Positions 42,489-49,517 of a DNA stretch of 64,000 nt are shown in pieces. Each line of letters begins with the position of its first letter. Positions within the stretch are counted from its first letter, which is position 1. The stretch is from positions 124,001 through 188,000 of the forward strand of contig JAPPBN010000026.1 in assembly GCA_026705025.1 (NCBI GenBank), given 5' to 3'. The notes under the pieces are model-generated. The model did no database searches, was not told the DNA's origin, and worked only from the letters and a program-made list of their open reading frames with translations. The position numbers were made by a program, and so were the translations under genes. This stretch comes from Bin125 sp026705025 (GTDB lineage: Bacteria; Chloroflexota; Dehalococcoidia; Bin125).

Positions 42489-43391
42489 TCAGGTCAGCTT
42501 GAGGAACTGTTGTATCAGTGGAACGATGATCTCCGGCGCATCTTCCTGGCAGTAGTGTCCGGCATTGGGCAGCATTGTGATTGGCGCGTCGGGATACATG
42601 TCGCGGAAGACGCCAATCGCGAACTCGGGCACGCCGGCGTGATCCTTCATGCCTTCGACCATCATCGCGGGCTTGGAGGACAGCTCCGGGATCAGGTGCG
42701 CCGTCTCCATGACGTAGTCGCGGGTTCGACGGAGGTAGATGTCGAGCGGAAAGTTGATCGCGCCAATGCATGAGGCCTGGTCGGGGAACGGCGTGGAGTA
42801 GGCGCGAATCCAGGTGTCGTCGACCACGCTCATGTTCTCGAAACCGATGATCTTCATCACGCTCAGCACGTTGCTGCCCAGGTGGCCCAGCGCCTCGTCG
42901 ATCGTGCCCGCCTCGTAGTGCTTGCCAATCCATTGGAACCATCGCGAGACCGGCCGGTTCGCGACGCGAGGACCGACCCCGCCGATGTTGGTGTTCATCA
43001 CGCAAAACCGCTTGACCCGATCAAGGTGCCGAACGGTGTACGCCGATGAGATCATCCCGCCCCAGTCCTGCACGACAAACGTGATGTCCTGCAGGTCAAG
43101 TTCGTCAATCAACGCAGTCAGATTCTCGACATGGGTCTTCATCGTGTAGACCCGGTCCTGAGGCGTCTCGCTCTTGCCGAATCCCATGTGGTCGGGAACG
43201 ATCACCCGGTGAGTCTCGGACAGGGCCGGAATGAAGTTGCGATACAGGTACCCCCACGTCGGCTCTCCATGCAGCAAGACCAGAGGTTCCCCCTCGCCCT
43301 CATCCACATAGTGCATCCGAAATCCCGGAGCCTCAGAAAAGTGAGGCTCAAACGGAAACGTGCCGTCAAAGGTCTCCTCGGCTGGGATCAT
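42489..43391 (-). CDS. Haloalkane dehalogenase-like hydrolase, copy 2
   Basis: Tandem paralogue of the gene at 41575, also 300 residues, starting MIPAEETFDGTFPFEPHFSE. It keeps HGEPTWGYLYRNF, Asp109-Trp110 in VQDWGGMIS, Asp250 in EGMKDHAGVPE and His279 in AGHYCQED. Differences cluster in the cap region (residues 130-230), which shapes the substrate pocket in this family, for example SPWFQWIGKHHEAGTLHE versus SRWFQWIGKHYEAGTIDE. It is first in the transcription unit; a palindromic repeat lies just upstream at 43450. Confidence 0.83.
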   Translation of the reverse strand: MIPAEETFDGTFPFEPHFSEAPGFRMHYVDEGEGEPLVLLHGEPTWGYLYRNFIPALSETHRVIVPDHMGFGKSETPQDRVYTMKTHVENLTALIDELDLQDITFVVQDWGGMISSAYTVRHLDRVKRFCVMNTNIGGVGPRVANRPVSRWFQWIGKHYEAGTIDEALGHLGSNVLSVMKIIGFENMSVVDDTWIRAYSTPFPDQASCIGAINFPLDIYLRRTRDYVMETAHLIPELSSKPAMMVEGMKDHAGVPEFAIGVFRDMYPDAPITMLPNAGHYCQEDAPEIIVPLIQQFLKLT

Positions 43392-43449
43392 GGCTGTTGC
43401 CGTCTCTCACGGGATCCAACTTCAATGGAAGACTACGACCTACCAACCC

Positions 43450-43548
43450 CGTCATTCCCGCGCTTGCCGCGGGAATCTCGCCCAGTGCCGGACTCACGTT
43501 GAATGCGGACGCGATGGAGAACTCGGGGCACGATCCGCTGCAATGACG
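43450..43548. repeat. MITE-like palindromic element upstream of the dehalogenase pair
   Basis: A 99-bp element has outer cgtcatt/aatgacg ends and an inner hairpin ATTCCCGCG-cttgc-CGCGGGAAT (43454-43476), followed by ctcg as in the element at 29546. It has no coding content. Confidence 0.65.
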
Positions 43549-43566
43549 AGATCGAGGATTGGCCGA

Positions 43567-43770
43567 TCAATCGACCGAGGACTGCTCACCCCGGCGAGTC
43601 CGCTCGAACTTCTCACGCTGCTCCGCTTCGGCCTGGGCGGCGGCGATGTCTCCGGCGACCTTGGCCTGTTCCCAGTTCTCTTTGTTGTCATCGCCGCTCA
43701 TCATCCGACCGACCAGCGCGGCGATCACTCCGAGAAACAGCCCCCAGCGCAGACCCCGCCAGAAGCCCAT
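43567..43770 (-). CDS. Small membrane-anchored protein, 67 residues
   Basis: Begins MGFWRGLRWGLFLGVIAALVGRMM, a single N-terminal membrane segment, followed by a charged Ala/Glu/Gln-rich helix (WEQAKVAGDIAAAQAEAEQREKFERTRR). This layout resembles YtxH-like membrane-anchored proteins of gas-vesicle or stress loci, but the similarity is only in general form. Its ATG follows the TGA of the upstream small membrane gene by one base, so the two are cotranscribed. Function unknown. Confidence 0.65.
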   Translation of the reverse strand: MGFWRGLRWGLFLGVIAALVGRMMSGDDNKENWEQAKVAGDIAAAQAEAEQREKFERTRRGEQSSVD

Positions 43771-43771
43771 C

Positions 43772-44101
43772 TCAACTGCCTTTCTGGCGGAAGTTGCCGC
43801 TCAGAACGTCGAACATTCTCTGGATCCTCGAGGCGGTGGCGTAGGCGCGGATCACCGGCTCGGCGGCGGAATCGCCCAGGTATTCGGCGGTGCCCTTGAC
43901 CGACTTGACCGTCTCCTGCGCGCTCTCGAGCAGCGGTGGCACGCCTTCCTGGAAGGTCTTGCGGGCCGCGCGCAGCAGGCGGAAAGAGAGGAAGCCGACG
44001 ATAATCGTGGCCAGGATCATCACGATCAATGCGATCACGCTGAGCAGACCGGCGACGATGATGACGATGTCGCGGATGTCGGTGATCGTGCTCAGCGGCA
44101 T
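43772..44101 (-). CDS. Small membrane protein, 109 residues
   Basis: MPLSTITDIRDIVIIVAGLLSV begins a protein with one long hydrophobic segment (residues 13-40). An amphipathic region follows (LLRAARKTFQEGVPPLLESAQETVKSVKG) like that in DUF948/YtxG-type proteins, which often accompany YtxH-like partners, consistent with its neighbour at 43567. A promoter-like TACGCT lies six bases before the start. It sits 14 bases downstream of mnmA on the same strand. No enzymatic motif is seen. Confidence 0.65.
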   Translation of the reverse strand: MPLSTITDIRDIVIIVAGLLSVIALIVMILATIIVGFLSFRLLRAARKTFQEGVPPLLESAQETVKSVKGTAEYLGDSAAEPVIRAYATASRIQRMFDVLSGNFRQKGS

Positions 44102-44107
44102 GAGGTG

Positions 44108-44113
44108 AGCGTA
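44108..44113 (-). promoter_or_regulatory. Candidate -10 element of a leaderless gene (TACGCT)
   Basis: On the minus strand TACGCT is followed by six bases and the ATG at 44101. It lies next to the mnmA stop codon. Confidence 0.4.
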
Positions 44114-44115
44114 AC

Positions 44116-45168
44116 CTACGCCGTCGATTCCACCGTGCCGCCACCCAGCACGCGGTCGCCGTCGTAGAAGACGGCCGCCTGGCCCGGAGCGACCGCCCGC
44201 GCGGGCTGGTCCAACGCGAGGAGGGCGCCGCTCAGTGACGCGCCGACGGGCGCCGAGCGGTAGCGCAACTGGACCTGGAATCGGTCGACCGGCTCGGACA
44301 GCCAGCGCACATCCGACAACGCAATCCGCTCGACCAGCAGGTCGTCCGCCTCCCCGACCGTGACGACATTCGTAGCGGCGTCGATGCCGGTGACGAAGCG
44401 GCGCCCGCCGCCCCCGCCGATCTCGAGTCCCTTGCGCTGACCGATGGTGAAGTGCTGAACGCCCTGGTGCCGTCCAACCTCGCGGCCCTCCGTGTCGAGC
44501 ATCAGCCCCGGCCGGTCGGCGACCCTCGTCCCAACCACGGCACGGTAGTCGCCTCCGGGAACGAAGCAGATGTCGGCGCTCTCTGGCTTGTCGGCGACCG
44601 CCAGGTTGTGACGCTCGGCGACGGCCCGGACCTCCGCCTTCTGCAGTCCGCCAACCGGGAATCGGGTCATCGCCAGCGCCTGGGGCGTCAGGGTGTAGAG
44701 GAAGTACGACTGATCCTTCTCCCGATCGACGCCCCGCAGAAGCAGAGGATGTCCATCGGCGCCGGACGCAGTTCTCGCGTAGTGACCGGTCGCGATCCAG
44801 TCGGCGCCCAGCGCCTTTGCGCGTTCGAGGAATGCGTCGAACTTGATGAAGGTGTTGCAGTTGAGACAGGGATTCGGCGTGCGGCCGTTGGCGTACTCGT
44901 CGATGAACTGGTCCACGACGAACTTCCGGAACGGCTGCTCCAGGTTGAGCGTGTAGTGGGGAATGCCGAGACGCTGGGCGACGCGCCGAGCGTCGCCGAT
45001 GTCCTCGATCGCGCAGCACTGGCTGCGGCCGGTGTAATCCTCGGGCCGCGCCTCGGTCCACAGACGCATCGTGATCCCGATCACGTCGTACCCCTGCTCA
45101 ACGAGCAGTGCCGCGGCAACCGACGAGTCGACCCCGCCACTCATACCCACAACCACTCGCTCAGGCAT
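44116..45168 (-). CDS. mnmA: tRNA-specific 2-thiouridylase
   Basis: Adds sulfur to uridine 34 of tRNA-Lys, -Glu and -Gln, using ATP and a persulfide relay. The 350-residue protein starts MPERVVVGMSGGVDSS after AGGAG; the PP-loop SGGVDSS is at 10-16. Catalytic Cys101 lies in NPCLNC and the partner Cys201 in ADICFVPGG, very close to Cys102 and Cys199 of E. coli MnmA. It is divergent from rsfS with only 31 bases between the starts. It sits among other translation-related genes (rsfS, tsaB, tsaE). Confidence 0.96.
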   Translation of the reverse strand: MPERVVVGMSGGVDSSVAAALLVEQGYDVIGITMRLWTEARPEDYTGRSQCCAIEDIGDARRVAQRLGIPHYTLNLEQPFRKFVVDQFIDEYANGRTPNPCLNCNTFIKFDAFLERAKALGADWIATGHYARTASGADGHPLLLRGVDREKDQSYFLYTLTPQALAMTRFPVGGLQKAEVRAVAERHNLAVADKPESADICFVPGGDYRAVVGTRVADRPGLMLDTEGREVGRHQGVQHFTIGQRKGLEIGGGGGRRFVTGIDAATNVVTVGEADDLLVERIALSDVRWLSEPVDRFQVQLRYRSAPVGASLSGALLALDQPARAVAPGQAAVFYDGDRVLGGGTVESTA

Positions 45169-45186
45169 GCCCGCTCCTGGGGGCGC

Positions 45187-45192
45187 TACCAT
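45187..45192 (+). promoter_or_regulatory. Candidate -10 element of rsfS (TACCAT)
   Basis: TACCAT followed by seven bases and the GTG at 45200 indicates a leaderless start and explains the absence of a ribosome site. Confidence 0.4.
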
Positions 45193-45199
45193 TGACCAC

Positions 45200-45595
45200 G
45201 TGACTACTCCAGCGACGGAACTCAACCCCACCGCGCGGAGACCCAGACGTACCACCAAGCAAGACGCCGAACGGCTCGCCCGCGCGATCGTCGAACAGCT
45301 CGACGACCGCCAGGCCGAGGCGATCGTCCTGCTCGATGTCGAGCCGCATACCGATCTCGCCGACTTCTTCGTCATCGCATCCGCGACCTCGCGGCGACAG
45401 TTCGGTGCCCTCGAAGACGCCCTGCGCCATGTCCCCGACGCCGACTTCCCCCGCCGCGAAGGCGGACCGGAAGGCGGTTGGCTGCTCTGCGACTACGGCT
45501 CGGTGGTGGTGCATATCTTCGACCGCGATACCCGCGACTACTACGACCTAGACGGACTCTGGTCGCAAGCCGACACGCTCCTCCGCGTGGAGTAA
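45200..45595 (+). CDS. rsfS: Ribosomal silencing factor RsfS (iojap family)
   Basis: Binds ribosomal protein L14 and blocks subunit joining under low nutrients (family knowledge). The 131-residue protein has the iojap core AIVLLDVEPHTDLADFFVIASATSRRQFGAL, and GGWLLCDYGSVVVHIFDRDTRDYYDLDGLW with the conserved DYG and Y-x-L-x-x-LW ending. The GTG at 45200 is chosen because it lies seven bases after a TACCAT element and downstream of the divergent mnmA start. The N-terminal 20 residues are extra compared with short family members. It is convergent with ndk. Confidence 0.93.
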   Translation: MTTPATELNPTARRPRRTTKQDAERLARAIVEQLDDRQAEAIVLLDVEPHTDLADFFVIASATSRRQFGALEDALRHVPDADFPRREGGPEGGWLLCDYGSVVVHIFDRDTRDYYDLDGLWSQADTLLRVE

Positions 45596-45617
45596 CGCGC
45601 AGGCGTCCTCCTCCAAG

Positions 45618-46073
45618 CTACTCGTAAATCCAGCCCTCGACGTCGCGGCTCCAGCTGACCAGCTCCGACGGATCGAAGAACAGCGCCAGCTCTCGTTCGC
45701 CCGACTCAGGTGAGTCGGAGCCATGGATCACATTGCGGCCGAGGTCGACGCCGAAATCGGCGCGAATGCTGCCCGGCGTCGCGTCGAGCGGATTCGTCGC
45801 GCCCATCGTGTTGCGCACGTGCTGCACCGCGTTCGCCCCCTCAAAGGCCGCCGCGACCAGCGGGCCTGAGGTGATGAAGTCGCGCAGACCGGGAAAGAAC
45901 GGCTTCTCCACGTGCTCGGCGTAGTGCCGGTTGGCCAGCGCCTGGTCCATCTGCATCAGCTTGAGCCCGATCAGCTTCAGTCCTCGGCGTTCCAGCCGCG
46001 ACAGTACCTGGCCGATCAGGCCGCGCTGGACGCCGTCGGGCTTGACCAGGACGAGTGTGCGTTCGGTAGACAT
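45618..46073 (-). CDS. ndk: Nucleoside diphosphate kinase
   Basis: Equilibrates NTPs and NDPs by way of a phosphohistidine. The 151-residue length, the N-terminus MSTERTLVLVKPDGVQRGLIG and the active-site His117 in NVIHGSDS are all typical. GGAG seven bases upstream selects the ATG at 46073. It follows tsaB on the minus strand after a 104-bp gap and is convergent with rsfS. Confidence 0.97.
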   Translation of the reverse strand: MSTERTLVLVKPDGVQRGLIGQVLSRLERRGLKLIGLKLMQMDQALANRHYAEHVEKPFFPGLRDFITSGPLVAAAFEGANAVQHVRNTMGATNPLDATPGSIRADFGVDLGRNVIHGSDSPESGERELALFFDPSELVSWSRDVEGWIYE

Positions 46074-46177
46074 TGACAGCTCCGGAGGTTCCATGTGAGT
46101 TGGTTGTGAGAGGTGGACCCAGCGTATGACGCAGGGAGGTATGAGTCGTTGTCGCAACGCTCACACTGCAACCGACG

Positions 46178-46885
46178 TTAGGGCTGGGGCTGCGGTCCGA
46201 TCGCCGGCTCCCGCAGGTAGAGCGGCTCCAACGCCGCGGGAGGCACACCCTGACCGTCCTCCAACCGACGCCATCCGAGTTCTGCCAGGACGCCGGCTCG
46301 CCGCGCGTTCAGCGAGGGCGGCGAACACAGCCAGCCAGCGTCGTCGACCGCTGACGCCGTCTCCTCGTCCAGACGCTCCGGCTCGCCGCAGATCACGCCC
46401 GCCCGCCCGCAGAATCGCTTGGCGTCGGCCAACGCGCGTTGCAGTTCGAAATCGCCGCCCGTCCTCGCCGGTTCCAGCTCCCGCCAGCGATCCAGCGGTC
46501 CCCAGAAGATCTGCCAGGCCCACGTGTTCCGCGACGCCCGATGGATCGCCGCAGCCAGACCGCTCGAGGCATGCTGAAACGCCTCGATCTCCAGACGTCC
46601 AACGCCGACGCATTGCAGATCAAGCGCCACTGCGAGCCCTGCTGCCGCAGCCATGCCCGAACGGATGCCGCCATAAGCGCCAGGACCGATATCGACGAAG
46701 ACCGCGTCCAGTTCCTGCTTGACGATCGCCGCGTTCCCCGTCTGACGGCAAACGAGGTCAATCATCGGCGTCAGCGACGGCGTGTGTCGGCGCCCCGATT
46801 CCCAGCTGATTTCGGTCAGCACCCGGCCGCGCTCGCTCACCGCGACGCTCGACTGCTCGCCGACCGTGTCGATAGACAGTTCCAT
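46178..46885 (-). CDS. tsaB: TsaB, tRNA t6A biosynthesis protein
   Basis: Scaffold partner of TsaD and TsaE in threonylcarbamoyl-adenosine formation at A37 of ANN-decoding tRNAs. The 235-residue protein begins MELSIDTVGEQSSVAVSERG and has the family segments HTPSLTPMIDLVCRQTG and DIGPGAYGGIRSGMAAAAGLAVAL (G-x-Y-x-G-x-R). The C-terminus ALEPLYLREPAI is the usual PxYLRxP end. Its ATG overlaps the tsaE stop by one base, so the two are translationally coupled. TsaD is not in the window. Confidence 0.92.
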   Translation of the reverse strand: MELSIDTVGEQSSVAVSERGRVLTEISWESGRRHTPSLTPMIDLVCRQTGNAAIVKQELDAVFVDIGPGAYGGIRSGMAAAAGLAVALDLQCVGVGRLEIEAFQHASSGLAAAIHRASRNTWAWQIFWGPLDRWRELEPARTGGDFELQRALADAKRFCGRAGVICGEPERLDEETASAVDDAGWLCSPPSLNARRAGVLAELGWRRLEDGQGVPPAALEPLYLREPAIGPQPQP

Positions 46886-47406
46886 CAGGCGGGAACCGCC
46901 GAGATCTGTTTGGCCAGTTCCGCCAGCAGCAACTCGGCCTGCTCGCCCGAGGCGGTCAGCAACAGCTCCCGCGGCGACGCATCGAGTGCGTCCTCTGCAA
47001 CGTCTTCCTCAAGCGGGACAATCTGCACGTGCAAATGGTCCTCGGGCAGCGCGCCCTGACCTCGCTCCGGCCACTCCACCAGCAGGACGCCGCCTAGCGC
47101 CGCCTGGTCGAGGCCTAGTTCGGCAATCAGGTCGAGGTCGTCAAGCCGGTAGAGATCGGCATGCCGCATCGGCAGCCGCCCGCCCAGGTGTTCGTTCATC
47201 AGGACGAACGTGGGCGAGTTCACCGTCGTCGGCGCATCCAGACCGCGTCCGACGCCCTGGGCGAACACGGTCTTCCCCGCCCCTAGATCTCCCTGCAGCA
47301 GGACGACCGTTCCCGCCGGGGCAGCACGTCCGACAGCCGCGCCGACGGCGCGGGTCGCTTCCGCGTCCTCGCATGTCAGGCGAAGTGTTTGTTGTGATTC
47401 CGGCAT
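46885..47406 (-). CDS. tsaE: TsaE, ATPase of tRNA t6A biosynthesis
   Basis: P-loop ATPase required for t6A cycling with TsaB and TsaD. In 173 residues it shows the Walker A motif GDLGAGKT (39-46), the VNSPTFVLMNEH segment, HADLYRL, and GVLLVEWPERG containing the conserved EWPE-type motif. TAAGCT lies six bases upstream of the ATG, and the divergent hydroxyacid dehydrogenase starts only 38 bases away, so the two promoters interleave. Confidence 0.94.
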   Translation of the reverse strand: MPESQQTLRLTCEDAEATRAVGAAVGRAAPAGTVVLLQGDLGAGKTVFAQGVGRGLDAPTTVNSPTFVLMNEHLGGRLPMRHADLYRLDDLDLIAELGLDQAALGGVLLVEWPERGQGALPEDHLHVQIVPLEEDVAEDALDASPRELLLTASGEQAELLLAELAKQISAVPA

Positions 47407-47412
47407 GGAGCC

Positions 47413-47418
47413 AGCTTA
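47413..47418 (-). promoter_or_regulatory. Candidate -10 element of tsaE (TAAGCT)
   Basis: On the minus strand TAAGCT is followed by six bases and the ATG at 47406. No ribosome site is present. Confidence 0.45.
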
Positions 47419-47431
47419 TCGGTACACGACG

Positions 47432-47437
47432 TATTCT
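47432..47437 (+). promoter_or_regulatory. Candidate -10 element of the hydroxyacid dehydrogenase (TATTCT)
   Basis: TATTCT followed by six bases and the ATG at 47444 also indicates a leaderless start, back to back with that of tsaE. Confidence 0.45.
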
Positions 47438-47443
47438 GAGTTC

Positions 47444-48466
47444 ATGGACAAGATTCATATCGCCAACTTCTTGCCGGTCCCCGATCCAGCGCTCGATGTC
47501 ATTCGCGCCGTCGACCCGCGCATCGAGATCCACAACGTCTCGCAGAATCTGGTCCGCTACATGCGCGGTCCCGATCACGCCCAGGTCGACGTGCGCGCCG
47601 CGCTTGAGGAAGCCACCGAAATCCAGGAGCGCGACCGGGTCTGGTTCACCTTCTTCAGCGGCGATCTGGCCGCCAATGCCTCGGCGCTGGAATGGATCTG
47701 CCTGGCCTCCGCGGGCGCCAACCAGATCCTCGATCAGCCCATCGGCGAAGACGTCGTGATCACCAAGATGCCCGGGCTGGCAGCCCGCGTGATCGGCGAG
47801 TGGGTGCTCGCCTTCATGCTGATGGACGCCAAGCAGATGATTAGATTGATCGAAGCGCATCGACAGGGCACCTGGGCTCGATCGGATCCACAGACCCTGG
47901 AGGGAGCCACCGTCGGCATCATCGGCTACGGCGCGATTGGCTCCGAAATCGCGAGATTCTGCGACGCCTTCGGCGCTCGAGTCGTCGGCATCAGGCGGAG
48001 AGCCTCCGGCGACGGCACGCCGCCCGACGATGCACCGCAATCGGTCGCCTACGTCTGGCCGCCCGAACGACTCAACGACGTACTCAGCGAGTCCGACTAC
48101 GTCGTGCTCGCCGTCCCCCTGACCGATGACACCCACCGCCTCATTGGTGAACCGGAATTGGCCGCGATGAAACCCGGCGCAGCGCTGATCAATATCGCCC
48201 GCGGCGAAGTGGTCGACTGGGACGCCCAGGTCGAAGCCTTGAACAGCGGCCGCTTGCGCGCCTCCTACACCGACGTCACCGCGCCCGAGCCCCTGCCGGA
48301 CGGACATCCCCTGTGGAGCGTCCCCAGCCTGTTCATCACTCCACATAACAGTGGACTTCAGCCGAACTACTTCGGCAAGGCCGCTTACCGGTTCGCCGAT
48401 AATCTGCGCCGCTTCATCGACAAAGAACCCTTGCGCGACATCGTGGATCGACATGCCGGCTACTGA
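47444..48466 (+). CDS. D-isomer-specific 2-hydroxyacid dehydrogenase family
   Basis: NAD(P)-dependent oxidoreductase of 340 residues. The Rossmann motif GIIGYGAIG is at 158-166. The substrate arginine is Arg253 in INIARGEVV, and the catalytic base is His301 in TPHNSG. The first 130 residues form the split catalytic domain. The start MDKIHIANFLPV at 47444 is fixed by the leaderless TATTCT element; an ATG at 47405 would overlap tsaE. The end overlaps the next gene by 14 bases. Whether it acts on glyoxylate, phosphoglycerate-like or other 2-hydroxyacids is not clear. Confidence 0.87.
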   Translation: MDKIHIANFLPVPDPALDVIRAVDPRIEIHNVSQNLVRYMRGPDHAQVDVRAALEEATEIQERDRVWFTFFSGDLAANASALEWICLASAGANQILDQPIGEDVVITKMPGLAARVIGEWVLAFMLMDAKQMIRLIEAHRQGTWARSDPQTLEGATVGIIGYGAIGSEIARFCDAFGARVVGIRRRASGDGTPPDDAPQSVAYVWPPERLNDVLSESDYVVLAVPLTDDTHRLIGEPELAAMKPGAALINIARGEVVDWDAQVEALNSGRLRASYTDVTAPEPLPDGHPLWSVPSLFITPHNSGLQPNYFGKAAYRFADNLRRFIDKEPLRDIVDRHAGY

Positions 48467-49406
48467 GGCCGACACCACCACAGTTCCCCAGCGTCACGAC
48501 ATTTTCATGCCCGCGCGGGGAACCTTCGTGGAGGCGGGACGCGATCGCGATATCTCGCGAATGCCCGACCCCGACATCCGCTTCGGCATCGGCCTCTGGC
48601 CGTCCGAGGTGATGGCCTGGCTCGAAGCCGACGATGCGTTCACCAACGCCGCGGTCCGGTTGCGACAGTTGGGACCGAAACTGGTCGCCGCGCTTCAGCA
48701 GATGCAGACGCCGCTCGAAGACCTGAAGAACCGCACCGTCGGCGCAATCGAGGAAGAGTTGACCCTCGAACTCGTCGAGCAGACGCCGATGCGCGTCGAC
48801 CTTGTGGCGCACTACATTGCCGAGCTGCTCGACCACGTCGCCACCATCGTTCCGCACTGCTACGGCGCCGCCGGAGAACCGTTGCTTCCGTCCCGGGGCA
48901 GCCTGCGCGAACTGGCAACCGCCGGACTGTCGGAGCTGGATCCGGCGCTGGCCGAACTCGTCGCTCCCGACGGCGCCTTGCCCGACTGGGCTGAGACGTT
49001 AGCAGCGTCCACGATCGGCGAGAAGCCCGACTTCTCCGCTCTGCCCCTGGCCAACGACCCCAACATCTACATCATCACCAATCATCCCAACTTCGAGCGC
49101 GCCGACCCCGACCAGAAGCTGGCGGCGCTCAAGGCCTCCGCCAACCAGACCATCGCCGCCGCCGAAGCCATCGACGCCTCGATGCTCGGCATGTGCCGCT
49201 GGCTCGATCAACTGCTCGATCATCTGATCGGCGTCGTCTGCCGCAGACTCCCCAAGGGCGAGCGGCTGCGCGACCGCTGGGCGGCGGACGAGTGGACCAC
49301 CATCCAGCGTCTCAGCTTCTTCGACACCGACGCCGCCCTGGCAATCACCAGGGCCTTCCCCGCCATCTCCGAGGGCCCCCTATTGCCTGGGACGGAATCG
49401 GAATAG
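48453..49406 (+). CDS. Uncharacterised protein, 317 residues
   Basis: I do not recognise a family. The ATG at 48453 lies inside the end of the hydroxyacid dehydrogenase gene, so the two are probably co-translated; an in-frame ATG at 48507 is an alternative. The protein is soluble, acidic and helix-rich. It carries IRFGIGLWPSEVMAWLEADD, a long helical region around residues 60-120, and ALPLANDPNIYIITNHPNFERADPDQKLAALKASANQTIAAAEA. The C-terminal part WLDQLLDHLIGVVCRRLPKGERLRDRWAADEW has a basic cluster. No catalytic signature is visible. Confidence 0.6.
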   Translation: MPATEADTTTVPQRHDIFMPARGTFVEAGRDRDISRMPDPDIRFGIGLWPSEVMAWLEADDAFTNAAVRLRQLGPKLVAALQQMQTPLEDLKNRTVGAIEEELTLELVEQTPMRVDLVAHYIAELLDHVATIVPHCYGAAGEPLLPSRGSLRELATAGLSELDPALAELVAPDGALPDWAETLAASTIGEKPDFSALPLANDPNIYIITNHPNFERADPDQKLAALKASANQTIAAAEAIDASMLGMCRWLDQLLDHLIGVVCRRLPKGERLRDRWAADEWTTIQRLSFFDTDAALAITRAFPAISEGPLLPGTESE

Positions 49407-49490
49407 GGAAACCTCACCCTCTGCTGTTGAGGATCAGCGCACAGTTCCGCGTCGCACCTCTGGAGACTTGCGCCTAAACCAACCAAAGTC

Positions 49491-49510
49491 GGCCCCGCGC
49501 AGGCGGGGCC
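49491..49510. terminator. Bidirectional hairpin between convergent genes
   Basis: GGCCCCGC and GCGGGGCC form perfect 8-bp arms around gcag, between the stop at 49406 and the convergent stop at 49518. Its core resembles the palindrome at 6979-7005. Confidence 0.65.
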
Positions 49511-49517
49511 CGCCCCC

